Assembly: GCA_036562765.1 (NCBI GenBank)
Contig: DATCJO010000173.1
Span: 6,691-70,690 of the forward strand
DNA: 64,000 nucleotides
Origin: JAAYFT01 sp036562765
Lineage (GTDB): Bacteria; Bacillota; Clostridia; Tissierellales; Tissierellaceae
Direction of reading: 5' to 3'
A model generated the notes under the pieces. The model did not search any database. It worked only from the letters and a program-made list of their open reading frames with translations, and was not told the DNA's origin. The position numbers and the translations under genes are program-made. The first letter of the stretch is position 1. Each line of letters opens with the position of its first letter. Positions 36,059 to 44,260 of this stretch are shown in pieces.

Positions 36059-37062
36059 ACATTATAAATCTCATTTAACATTTTTGTTATGTCATCTTTA
36101 TCGTAAATGTAATAGGATAATACCTTTTTGCCAATCTTTCTAAACTCTGCTTTCCCGGGCAAAATCCTCATGTTGAAATCGTCCTTAGTCATACCTAAAG
36201 CCTTTCTTCCGTAGGAGATGGCTGTAAACAAATTAATATCTGTTTTAACATGGTTAAACCCTTTAATAATAGTAGTTATTAGATTATCTGATACCTTATC
36301 TATGAAGGATTTCAAAAACTCCTGCTGAGCCTTTATTCTTCCTAAATCTCCATCTGCATAACCGCCTTTATTATTGTTTCCTTTCCTATACCTTAAAAAT
36401 TTCAAGGCATTTTCTCCATCTAACAATTGATTGCCAGGAGGTATATCTATATATAGCGGAGGATTATCATAAGGGTCAATATATTTCATGTGAAATGGCA
36501 CATTTACTTCTACTCCACCTAATGCATCTACTATTTTCTTAACCCCCTCATAGTCTATGGTAATTATATGATGTATTGGGGCGTTATTTAAAATATGTGA
36601 AACAGCCTTTTTTACCCCCAGTGCACCGTGGTCTCCATATATGCTGTTTATTTTTCTCTGTTCAGCAGCATCATAGCCTTTTCTATGTATATAGGTATCC
36701 CTTGGAACATTGATTAAATCTACCTTTTTGCTGTCAGGGCAGAATGAGGCAAAGATTATAGTATCAGTTCTAACATTTTCCAAGCCCATAATTAGGAAAT
36801 TTATCCTGTTGCTTTTTTCAAAGGCTTCTTCCAAAGTGGAGTAGCTTTCTGGCTCTTTTCTTTCAGTTTCTAATTTTGTCACTATGGAATCAAATATGTT
36901 TTTCTCCTCATTTATTTCTTCTTCAGATTCCTCACTTACAACATCATTTTCAAGGCTTATGCCCTTATCTTTAATATAAGCAAACGAACCTATTGAAAGA
37001 GACAGTATGAATAGGAAAAAAGACAATATAAATACCTTCACAAAAGACCTCATATTATCCAC
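36052..37062 (-). CDS. LytR-CpsA-Psr (LCP) family protein
   Basis: A 336-residue cell-wall ligase type. A single N-terminal membrane helix (about 8-27) anchors an outward LCP domain with IMGLENVRTDTIIFASF, INVPRDTYIHRKG, INSIYGDHG and ALKFLRYRKG carrying the Asp/Arg residues that bind the polyprenyl-phosphate substrate. LCP proteins attach teichoic acids or polysaccharides to peptidoglycan. The polymer here is unknown. It is monocistronic, with GAAAGGTGG before the ATG. Confidence 0.93.
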   Translation of the reverse strand: MDNMRSFVKVFILSFFLFILSLSIGSFAYIKDKGISLENDVVSEESEEEINEEKNIFDSIVTKLETERKEPESYSTLEEAFEKSNRINFLIMGLENVRTDTIIFASFCPDSKKVDLINVPRDTYIHRKGYDAAEQRKINSIYGDHGALGVKKAVSHILNNAPIHHIITIDYEGVKKIVDALGGVEVNVPFHMKYIDPYDNPPLYIDIPPGNQLLDGENALKFLRYRKGNNNKGGYADGDLGRIKAQQEFLKSFIDKVSDNLITTIIKGFNHVKTDINLFTAISYGRKALGMTKDDFNMRILPGKAEFRKIGKKVLSYYIYDKDDITKMLNEIYNVK

Positions 37063-37159
37063 CTTTCAAAAAGTCCTTCTAATATTGTAACCAATGTAAT
37101 AATTTTTATAGGCATAAAAAAGGCTTTTTAATAAAGTAATTTTTGAATTAATACATAAA

Positions 37160-37192
37160 AAAACACTTGTGAATAATTCTCACAAGTGTTTT
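37160..37192 (-). terminator. hbd terminator
   Basis: AAAACACTTGTGA and TCACAAGTGTTTT arms with a 7-base loop, then a T-run on the minus strand. Confidence 0.88.
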
Positions 37193-37211
37193 ACAATTAA
37201 TAAAGCACATA

Positions 37212-38063
37212 TTATTGATATTCAAAGAAACCTTTCTTGGTTTTCCTTCCTAGTAGTCCTCCTCTTACCATCTTCCTCAACAATGGATGTGGTCTATATT
37301 TAGGATCGCCAAATTCATTATACAATACTTCCATTATTGCTAAACAAACATCTAAGCCTATTAAGTCTGCCAATGCCAATGGTCCAATTGGATGGTTGGC
37401 TCCAAGCTTCATGGCTAAATCTATATCTTCAGCGGAAGCAATGCCATCTGCTAGTATTCCAATAGCTTCATTTATCATAGGGATAAGGATTCTATTAACT
37501 ACAAATCCTGGAGATTCAACTACTTCTACTGGCTCTTTACCAAGGTCTCTGGATACTTCCATAACCTTAACCTTTGTTTCTTCAGAAGTAGCAATTCCCT
37601 TGATTATTTCTACCAACTTCATTACTGGCACTGGATTGAAGAAGTGCATTCCAATGACCTTGTCTGGCCTATTTGTTGCACTTGCTATTTCTGTTATGGA
37701 CAAAGATGAGGTATTGGTTGCAAGAATTGCATCTTCCTTACAAATCTTATCCAACTTTCCAAAGAATTCCTTTTTAAGGTCCATATCCTCAGCTATTGCT
37801 TCAATAATCAAATCGCAGTCCTTTAAATCTTCAAATGATGTAGTTATAGATATGTTGTTTAAGGTCTTTTCCATATCGTCCCTTGTGATTTTTTCCTTTT
37901 CTACTAGTTTGCTTAAAGCCTTTTCAATAGACCTTATGCTGGCTCTTGGGTCATTTTCATCTATAGACCTTACCCACATAGTTACTTCATAACCTTTTTG
38001 AGCAAAAACTTGGACTATACCACTAGCCATAGTTCCTCGGCCTAGAACACCAATTTTTTTCAT
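37212..38063 (-). CDS. hbd: 3-hydroxybutyryl-CoA dehydrogenase
   Basis: A 283-residue short-chain 3-hydroxyacyl-CoA dehydrogenase of the butyrate/beta-oxidation pathway. The catalytic His lies in IGMHFFNPVPVMKLVEII, ATNTSSLSITEIA and ESPGFVVNRILIPMINEA are conserved, and the C-terminus has GPLALADLIGLDVCLAIM. The Rossmann loop reads GRGTMA at residues 8-13 where most Hbd have GAGTMG, so the third Gly is Ala, a change often seen with NADP specificity. It follows crt by 15 bases. Confidence 0.94.
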   Translation of the reverse strand: MKKIGVLGRGTMASGIVQVFAQKGYEVTMWVRSIDENDPRASIRSIEKALSKLVEKEKITRDDMEKTLNNISITTSFEDLKDCDLIIEAIAEDMDLKKEFFGKLDKICKEDAILATNTSSLSITEIASATNRPDKVIGMHFFNPVPVMKLVEIIKGIATSEETKVKVMEVSRDLGKEPVEVVESPGFVVNRILIPMINEAIGILADGIASAEDIDLAMKLGANHPIGPLALADLIGLDVCLAIMEVLYNEFGDPKYRPHPLLRKMVRGGLLGRKTKKGFFEYQ

Positions 38064-38078
38064 GGCTGCACCTCCATA

Positions 38079-38858
38079 TTATTTTAATTTATAATTAGGT
38101 TGGCGTTTTTCTAAAAATGCCAACATTCCTTCCTTTTGGTCTTCTGTAGCAAAGCACAATCCAAATAAATCCCTTTCTATAGCCATTCCAGTTTCCAAAT
38201 CAGTTTCTATTCCTCTGTTTATTGCAGTTTTAGCATACCTTACTGCAATTTGGGATTTTTGAGCTATTAGCTTTGCCATTTCTAAAGCTTCTTCCATCAA
38301 CTTTTCAGCTGGTACGACCTTGTTTACCAATCCAATATTATAAGCTTCATTTGCATCTATGGTAACAGCTGTGAAAATCAATTCCTTAGCTTTTCCCAAT
38401 CCAACTAATCTTGTTAACCTTTGAGTACCAGCAAATCCAGGGGTTATGCCAAGGCCCACTTCTGGTTGGCCAAATTTTGCTTTCTCAGAAGCTATTCTTA
38501 TATCACAGCAAAGGCACAATTCACATCCTCCACCTAAAGCATAGCCATTTACAGCAGCTATGACTGGTTTTTCCATTAGTTCAATTTTCCTAAACACTTT
38601 CATTCCTTTTTCAGCAAACTTCCTGGCTTCCATTGAATTCATATCTTTCATTTCTTTAATATCTGCACCAGCAACAAAAGCTCTTCCTTCCCCTGTAATT
38701 ATAAGTACATAAACCTCGTCATCCTTCTCTATCATATCAATTGCTTTATCTAGCTCATCTAAGACTTGTGAATTTAAAGCATTTAATGAATCAGGCCTAT
38801 TGATGCTTAATATACCAATATTATTTTCCTTTCTAAATAACATATAATTAAATTCCAT
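38079..38858 (-). CDS. crt: Enoyl-CoA hydratase (crotonase)
   Basis: A 259-residue crotonase hydrating crotonyl-CoA to 3-hydroxybutyryl-CoA. The oxyanion-hole segments are FVAGADIKEM and NGYALGGGCELCLCCDIR, and the two catalytic Glu lie in the GGCELCLC and PEVGLGITPGFAGTQRL stretches. With hbd it forms a two-gene operon; no thiolase or acyl-CoA dehydrogenase is beside it. AGGAGGT precedes the ATG. Confidence 0.94.
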   Translation of the reverse strand: MEFNYMLFRKENNIGILSINRPDSLNALNSQVLDELDKAIDMIEKDDEVYVLIITGEGRAFVAGADIKEMKDMNSMEARKFAEKGMKVFRKIELMEKPVIAAVNGYALGGGCELCLCCDIRIASEKAKFGQPEVGLGITPGFAGTQRLTRLVGLGKAKELIFTAVTIDANEAYNIGLVNKVVPAEKLMEEALEMAKLIAQKSQIAVRYAKTAINRGIETDLETGMAIERDLFGLCFATEDQKEGMLAFLEKRQPNYKLK

Positions 38859-38895
38859 GCAATACCTCCTTTATTAAACAAAAATGTTTGTTAAT

Positions 38896-38924
38896 ATTAT
38901 AACAATCCCTTGAGTAAAATACAA
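38896..38924 (-). promoter_or_regulatory. Likely sigma-A promoter of crt-hbd
   Basis: On the minus strand TTGTAT (38919-38924), 17 bases, TATAAT (38896-38901), about 40 bases before crt. A small AAACA-N4-TGTTT palindrome (38876-38889) lies just past the -10 and could be an operator. Confidence 0.55.
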
Positions 38925-38978
38925 TTATTATAAAGAAATTATAACATTATTTATGGCCACTTGGTAGTATAATAGAAA

Positions 38979-39006
38979 AAACTGAATAGGCTGACCTATT
39001 CAGTTT
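38979..39006 (-). terminator. Terminator of the PAS-PP2C gene
   Basis: AAACTGAATAGG and CCTATTCAGTTT arms around a four-base loop, with TTTTTT on the minus-strand side. Confidence 0.88.
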
Positions 39007-40129
39007 ATTCTATTACTTCCATCAGTAATAACGCAAAGTCATCTTGCTGATCTCCCCAGCTATAGTGGGCGATTTTCTTTTCTATTTCCTTGAGGATATT
39101 ATCTTTATGGGTTTCAATTAATTTGATAACGCCTTCAACGCCAAATTCTTTCCCCTTTTTATCCTTTGCTTCTGTAATGCCATCGGTATAAAACAGGATT
39201 TTATCGTTCTTCTTCAGTTTAATCTTCTTTTCATTATACGACATTTCATTAAAAAGTATAGCTATTGGATATCCCTTTATTTCAAGCATTTCCATACCAT
39301 TATCATTATATTTAATGGGGATACAGTTATGACCTGCATTGGCAAACTTAAATTCATATGTCTTAGTATTGAATACTCCATAAAAGATAGTAAAATACTT
39401 ATCAACTTCCAAATCTAATGTCATAAATCTCTTATATAATTCAGCCAAAGCATCTGCTGGACTTAAGATATTTTCTACAATAGACCTCATGGTCTGCCTG
39501 ATGAACATTGTCATCATTGCAGCTGCAACACCATGCCCTGATACATCTGAAATATAAATGCCTATATGTTCATCATCAACATGAAAGACATCGAAAATAT
39601 CTCCGCTTAACATTTCAGATGGCTTATATATATAATCTATTCGAATGTTATCAATTACACCTTTAGTAGGTAAAATCTTCTCCTGAATACGCTTTGCAAA
39701 GCCCAAGTCCTTGCTCATCTTCTTATTTTTTTCAATTAATTCCAGTTCCAGTTTTCTTTCCCTTGTAACATCTCTAAATACCTCAACTGCTGCAAAAATC
39801 TTGCCTTCTGAATCGGTTACTGGTGAGGACTTTACGGAAAAATACCTTCCATTTATGATTTCTTCTTTTTGCACAATTTCTCCTAATTTAATGCTTTTAT
39901 CAGTTATACAAAAACCACATGGTTTGTTCCTGCCATGAGCTTGATAACATTTTTTCCCTATAATATCTTCTCCTAAAGCTTCCTTCATAGGTTTATTGGC
40001 ATAGATAATGGTACCGTCTACATCTACAACCCTTACCCAGTCTGCCATTCCTTCAAGAACATGGTAATTTAACATACCATATTCTTCAATTTTCTTTTGT
40101 ACTTGTTTCATTTCTTTTTTATTTAACAT
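39005..40129 (-). CDS. PAS domain-PP2C (RsbU-type) serine phosphatase
   Basis: A 374-residue cytosolic signalling phosphatase. A PAS domain (about 20-130) starts at GMADWVRVVDVDGTIIYANK and has a Cys motif CYQAHGRNKPCGFC inside. A short coiled coil follows, then a PP2C domain (about 165-374) with LSGDIFDVF, YISDVSGHGVAAAMM, NAGHN and FYTDGITEAKDKKGKEFG holding the metal Asp residues. Relatives dephosphorylate anti-anti-sigma factors. No anti-sigma or anti-anti-sigma gene lies alongside, so its partner is unknown. Confidence 0.9.
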   Translation of the reverse strand: MLNKKEMKQVQKKIEEYGMLNYHVLEGMADWVRVVDVDGTIIYANKPMKEALGEDIIGKKCYQAHGRNKPCGFCITDKSIKLGEIVQKEEIINGRYFSVKSSPVTDSEGKIFAAVEVFRDVTRERKLELELIEKNKKMSKDLGFAKRIQEKILPTKGVIDNIRIDYIYKPSEMLSGDIFDVFHVDDEHIGIYISDVSGHGVAAAMMTMFIRQTMRSIVENILSPADALAELYKRFMTLDLEVDKYFTIFYGVFNTKTYEFKFANAGHNCIPIKYNDNGMEMLEIKGYPIAILFNEMSYNEKKIKLKKNDKILFYTDGITEAKDKKGKEFGVEGVIKLIETHKDNILKEIEKKIAHYSWGDQQDDFALLLMEVIE

Positions 40130-40252
40130 TCTTAATCACCTATATAAAAAGAATAACTAACGTGGGCTTTAGTCTATTTTATAATATTTAATAGACAATA
40201 GCCATATATTTTTTAATCTGTAACCATTTTTTAACATTTGGAATTCTATATT

Positions 40253-40777
40253 TTAATATTTTACACTAACCTCTCTTTCTTCAGAATACCTTGCCAATGC
40301 ATATAGGCAATCAGACAACCTGTTTACATATTTAATTACCATTGGGTCAATTTCTACTTCATGGGATAAAGTGATAATCCTTCTTTCTGCCCTCCTGCAA
40401 ATGGTCCTTGCAACATGCAAGTAAGCAGACTTTTTACTAGAACCGGGTACAATAAATCCCTTTACATCCTTTAACCTGCCCATATAATCATCTATTATCT
40501 TTTCTAAATCTTCCACATCCTTTTCCTCAATGCGATATTTTATCTTGCTTGTATCCTCAGTAGCCAAATACGCCCCAACAGTAAAGAGTTTATTTTGTAT
40601 ACTTTCAATTAGATTATACATTTCCTCATCTTCAACATAATTTTTAGCAAGGCCTAAAAATGAATTTAACTCATCAATAGTTCCATAGCTTTCAACTCTT
40701 ATATGGTCCTTAGGAACTCTTTTGTTATCAAAAAGGCTAGTACTGCCCTTATCTCCAGTTTTTGTGTAGATTTTCAT
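40253..40777 (-). CDS. Cob(I)alamin adenosyltransferase, PduO type
   Basis: A 174-residue ATP:corrinoid adenosyltransferase. The N-terminal ATP-binding TKTGDKGSTSLFDNKRVPKD and the later ARTICRRAERRII helix and RLSDCLYALAR end are family signatures. It makes adenosylcobalamin, the cofactor that the methylmalonyl-CoA mutase at 5.8-8 kb needs, though it lies 32 kb away from that operon. CCCCCC/GGGGGG-type ribosome site precedes the ATG. Confidence 0.94.
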   Translation of the reverse strand: MKIYTKTGDKGSTSLFDNKRVPKDHIRVESYGTIDELNSFLGLAKNYVEDEEMYNLIESIQNKLFTVGAYLATEDTSKIKYRIEEKDVEDLEKIIDDYMGRLKDVKGFIVPGSSKKSAYLHVARTICRRAERRIITLSHEVEIDPMVIKYVNRLSDCLYALARYSEEREVSVKY

Positions 40778-40796
40778 AAAAATCCCCCCTTAGTTA

Positions 40797-40860
40797 TAGT
40801 TGATAACTAATAATTAATAGTTAATAGTGAATAATTAACATACAGTGAAAAATCATTAAT
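40797..40860. repeat. Second copy of the AT-rich dispersed repeat
   Basis: The gap before the PduO-type gene holds AACTAATAATTAATAG (40805-40820), an exact match to 4810-4825, followed by related GTTAATAGTGAATAATTAAC words. It is shorter than the first copy and lacks its inner GCAGCGAA hairpin. Confidence 0.55.
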
Positions 40861-41990
40861 TACATAGGTTTAGGCCCGTAGAACTGATAATAATTTACCT
40901 TAATCCTGCCATTATATAGCTTCCTCTTTTTGTCTGCTTTTCTCCCATAGTGCCTTTCAAAATCATCATGGGAAGTAATGACATAAACTGACCAAGTATC
41001 TAGCTTTTTAAATTTGTTACCTAAATCTTTATACAGTTTTTCTACTTCCCTTTTCTCACCCATCCTTTCGCCATAAGGTGGGTTTGTAATAACTACTCCA
41101 TATTGGTTTTTCAATTCTACATCCCTGAAATCCTTATTTATAAACACTATATCGTCTTCTAATCCAAAATTAGCAGCATTTTCCTTAGCCCTAAGGATTA
41201 TGTTTTTATCAATATCAGCACCTAATATTTGGAGCCTACATTTTGTATCTATTGCCTTTAAAGCTTCACGTCTTGTTTCAGTCCAGTATTCTTTCTTGAT
41301 TCTAGGCCATTCTTCAGAAGCAAAGCTCCTATCTATTCCAGGTGCAATATTTTTTCCAATCATAGCTGCCTCTATAAGTATTGTACCAGAACCACAAAAT
41401 GGGTCAAAGAGCATTCTTTCTTTATTCCAATAACTTAATAGTACCATGGCTGCAGCCAATGTTTCCTTTATTGGAGCTTCCCCCTGTTTTTTTCTATATC
41501 CTCTTTTATGTAGGCCCTCTCCAGAAGTATCTATTGTCAAAGTAGCTATGTCTTTAAGTAGAGCTACTTCTACAGTATACTTAGGGCCTGTTTTTTCAAA
41601 CCATGAAACATTATATTTTGTCTTTAATTTTTCAACTATGGCTTTTTCTACTATTCTTTGGCAGTCGGATATGCTAAACAATTTAGAATCCTTGCTCTTC
41701 CCTTCAACAACAAAATTCCCATCAACTGGTATCCATTCATCCCATGGTAATGCCTTGGTCTTTTCGAAAAGCTCGTCAAAAGTTAATGCTTCAAACTCTC
41801 CCATTTTAACTAGTACCCTATCAGCTGTCCTGAGCCATATATTAGCCTTTGGAATGTCTTTTTCTGTACCTTTAAAAGTAACCTTCCCATTATCCACCTT
41901 TAAATCCGTATATCCTAAATCTATTAATTCCTTTTTTACTACTGCTTCTAATCCAAAACTTGCAGTTGCTATAAGCTCCAAGTTATCCAT
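40860..41990 (-). CDS. THUMP-domain class I SAM rRNA methyltransferase (RlmL/YpsC-like)
   Basis: A 376-residue 23S rRNA N2-guanine methyltransferase type. The N-terminal ferredoxin-like/THUMP part (residues 1-150) is followed by the methyltransferase domain with FDPFCGSGTILIEAAMIG as motif I and VVITNPPYGERMGE as the NPPY catalytic motif. Family members methylate G2445 or equivalents; the exact site here is inferred. GAGGTGAG precedes the ATG. Confidence 0.93.
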   Translation of the reverse strand: MDNLELIATASFGLEAVVKKELIDLGYTDLKVDNGKVTFKGTEKDIPKANIWLRTADRVLVKMGEFEALTFDELFEKTKALPWDEWIPVDGNFVVEGKSKDSKLFSISDCQRIVEKAIVEKLKTKYNVSWFEKTGPKYTVEVALLKDIATLTIDTSGEGLHKRGYRKKQGEAPIKETLAAAMVLLSYWNKERMLFDPFCGSGTILIEAAMIGKNIAPGIDRSFASEEWPRIKKEYWTETRREALKAIDTKCRLQILGADIDKNIILRAKENAANFGLEDDIVFINKDFRDVELKNQYGVVITNPPYGERMGEKREVEKLYKDLGNKFKKLDTWSVYVITSHDDFERHYGRKADKKRKLYNGRIKVNYYQFYGPKPM

Positions 41991-42132
41991 TATCTCACCT
42001 CAACATCTGTTTAAATTTATTATACTCTATATACTGAACAATTAGTGAATAAAAATGATTTTTTTTTAAATGATTGGGTATAAAAAGTATTGGTAAAAAT
42101 TATATAGTAAATAAAATATCAGGAGGGGTATT

Positions 42133-42510
42133 ATGAAAAATTTAGCTGAACTATATCAAAGCGGAGACTGGAAAGCTGAAAAACACGTTCCTGTAATTCA
42201 TTTACCTGAAAAGGCTAAAGCTGGCGAATCAGTACAAGTAAAAGTTGTAGTGGGAGAAGAAATACCACATCCAAATACTTTTGAACATTATATCTCTTGG
42301 ATAAAGGTATATTTCCAACCTGAAGGACATAAATTCCCAATTGAAATAGGAAGCTTCAACTTCACAAGCCATGGTGAATCAGGACTTTATACTGAGCCAG
42401 TAGCAATTGTAAACTTCAAGCCATCTAAGTCAGGAACAATCTATGCTGAATCCTACTGCAACATCCATGGTTTATGGCAAAACAGTGCAGAATTAAAAGT
42501 TGAAGAATAG
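42133..42510 (+). CDS. Class II superoxide reductase (neelaredoxin type)
   Basis: A 125-residue iron protein that reduces superoxide to peroxide without making O2, a hallmark of anaerobes. The Fe site ligands are visible: EKHVPVIHLP, IPHPNTFEHYISWI, and CNIHGLW giving the Cys-Fe and last His. The N-terminal desulforedoxin Cys4 domain of class I enzymes is missing. AGGAGG precedes the ATG. A peroxiredoxin at 53.1 kb could take up the peroxide. Confidence 0.95.
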   Translation: MKNLAELYQSGDWKAEKHVPVIHLPEKAKAGESVQVKVVVGEEIPHPNTFEHYISWIKVYFQPEGHKFPIEIGSFNFTSHGESGLYTEPVAIVNFKPSKSGTIYAESYCNIHGLWQNSAELKVEE

Positions 42511-42517
42511 TACTTAC

Positions 42518-42543
42518 AAAAGCTCAGAGAAATCTGAGCTTTT
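42518..42543 (+). terminator. Superoxide reductase terminator
   Basis: AAAAGCTCAGA and TCTGAGCTTTT arms capped by GAAA. Confidence 0.88.
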
Positions 42544-42562
42544 TAATTTGAAATTGTTTCCC

Positions 42563-42591
42563 TTGACAAGGCTTTTTTATTATATTATATT
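42563..42591 (+). promoter_or_regulatory. Sigma-A promoter of the tyrS leader
   Basis: TTGACA (42563-42568), 17-base spacer, TATATT (42586-42591), directly before the T-box leader. Confidence 0.75.
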
Positions 42592-42619
42592 AATATAAAT
42601 ATAAAATGTATAAATTTGA

Positions 42620-42823
42620 AAATAGCTATGAAGGATTCTAAGTAGCTGATTAAAGGTCAAATCACAGAGAATAGACCGGTGGTGAGAGGTCTGTAACCTT
42701 AATTAGCGAATTACAAATCTGGAGTTTATTCGTCGCCATGCGTTAAGTGGTTAGAGGCTTTATGCGAATTAAGGTGGTACCACGGGTTTTTCTCGTCCTT
42801 TAGATGAGAAAAACCCTTTTTTT
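42620..42823 (+). promoter_or_regulatory. Tyrosine T-box riboswitch upstream of tyrS
   Basis: A classic T-box leader. Stem I pairs GCTGATTA with TAATTAGC and holds the AAGTA side of the specifier loop; the opposite side, GAATTACA, presents the specifier TAC (Tyr) at 42712-42714. The distal GGTGGTG is present. The antiterminator bulge TGGT (42775-42778, within AAGGTGGTACCACG) pairs with the tRNA ACCA end, which fits tRNA-Tyr. The terminator has arms 42784-42794 and 42806-42816 followed by seven T. Uncharged tRNA-Tyr would allow read-through into tyrS. About 150 bases separate the terminator from the tyrS start, and they show no ORF or second leader. Confidence 0.95.
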
Positions 42824-42974
42824 AAATGGAGTTTTTTATTAAAATAATGGAAAGTTCTGCTTTTATTATTATAATTTAATTAAAGGCCTTATAAACTCAC
42901 CTAACTTGTGACAAATTTAAATTTAATATAAATTCCAACTTGATTTTTCTAAAAAATACACTAGGAGGGATAAA

Positions 42975-44204
42975 ATGAGTAATGTATACGACATATTGAA
43001 AGAAAGAGGATATATAGACCAAGTGACCTATGAAGACGAATTAAAAGAATTGCTTGGCAAGGAACCTGTTACCTTTTATATTGGCTTTGACGCTACTGCA
43101 GATAGCTTAACTTTGGGCCATTTCATACAGATTATGGTAATGATGCACATGCAACAACATGGCCATAGGCCAATAGCCCTTATTGGTGGCGGAACCACAC
43201 TGATTGGAGACCCTACTGGAAAATCAGAGATGAGGAAATTATTAACAAAAGAAATCATCGATTACAATGCAAGCAGATTTAAAGAACAGCTATCAAGGTT
43301 CTTGGATTTCAGCGAAGGGAAAGCCCTCATGTTAAATAACGCTGATTGGCTTTTAAATTTGAATTATGTTGATTTTATGCGAGAAATTGGAATTCACTTC
43401 TCAGTTAACAGGATGCTCACCTTCGACTGCTACAAAAATAGGTTGGAAAGAGGGCTAACATTCTTTGAATTTGGGTACATGCTAATGCAATCATACGATT
43501 TCTTATATCTATACAGAAATTATGGATGTAAACTTCAAGTTGGAGGCAGCGACCAATGGTCTAATATTCTAGGTGGATATGAATTAATTAGGAAACTTGA
43601 ACAAGATAAGGTTTATGCCATGACCTTTAAGCTTTTGACTACCGCTTCTGGCAAAAAAATGGGCAAAACAGAATCAGGTACAATATGGTTAGACCCTAAT
43701 AAAACTCCTCCTTATGATTTATATCAATATTTAAGAAATACAGATGACAGAGATGTGGAAAAGTTCTTAAGCTTGCTTACATTCTTGCCAATGGAAGAAG
43801 TAAAAAGGCTTGGCTCATTAGAAGGTGCAGAAATAAACAAGGCTAAAGAAGTACTTGCATTTGAAGTAACAAAAATAATTCATGGCGAAGAAGAAGCCAT
43901 AAAGGCTCAAAAAGCAGCTAAATCATTATTCTATGGTGCTAAAGAAGAAGGCTCCATACCATTTACAGAAATGGACAAATCAGTCTTTGAAGAAGGTATT
44001 GGAATATTAGATTTATTAAGAGAAGTAGGACTTACTAAATCCAACAGTGAAGGCAGAAGATTAGTTGAACAAGGTGGCATTACTATTGATGATGTAAAAG
44101 TAACTGCACCTGACATGAAAGTTACCTTAGCTGATTTTAAAGATGGAAAAATCTTAATAAGAAAAGGCAAAAAGGTATTCCATCAAGTGAGAATAAAAAA
44201 CTAG
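42975..44204 (+). CDS. tyrS: Tyrosyl-tRNA synthetase
   Basis: A 409-residue class I synthetase. The HIGH-type motif appears in DATADSLTLGHFIQIM, the KMSKS-type loop as GKKMGKTES, and the C-terminal S4 domain as LTKSNSEGRRLVEQGGITID. Only the T-box leader points to its control, by tRNA-Tyr charging. AGGAGGG precedes the ATG. It is of the longer TyrRS type (TyrZ/TyrS-2-like). Confidence 0.97.
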   Translation: MSNVYDILKERGYIDQVTYEDELKELLGKEPVTFYIGFDATADSLTLGHFIQIMVMMHMQQHGHRPIALIGGGTTLIGDPTGKSEMRKLLTKEIIDYNASRFKEQLSRFLDFSEGKALMLNNADWLLNLNYVDFMREIGIHFSVNRMLTFDCYKNRLERGLTFFEFGYMLMQSYDFLYLYRNYGCKLQVGGSDQWSNILGGYELIRKLEQDKVYAMTFKLLTTASGKKMGKTESGTIWLDPNKTPPYDLYQYLRNTDDRDVEKFLSLLTFLPMEEVKRLGSLEGAEINKAKEVLAFEVTKIIHGEEEAIKAQKAAKSLFYGAKEEGSIPFTEMDKSVFEEGIGILDLLREVGLTKSNSEGRRLVEQGGITIDDVKVTAPDMKVTLADFKDGKILIRKGKKVFHQVRIKN

Positions 44205-44220
44205 CAAAATATATTTAATA

Positions 44221-44249
44221 AAACCAATCTAAATTATTTAGATTGGTTT
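44221..44249 (+). terminator. tyrS terminator
   Basis: AAACCAATCTAA and TTAGATTGGTTT arms, 5-base loop, then a T-run. It may also serve the convergent minus-strand gene. Confidence 0.88.
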
Positions 44250-44260
44250 TATTTTTTGAT

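Noticed and set aside
37237..37992. Long open frame on the plus strand (251 codons) opposite hbd
   Set aside because: It is the antisense shadow of a well-conserved dehydrogenase, has no ribosome site, and its translation is Ser/Ile-rich without recognisable motifs.
41446..42045. Open frame of 199 codons opposite the THUMP methyltransferase
   Set aside because: Antisense shadow; no ribosome site and no family resemblance.
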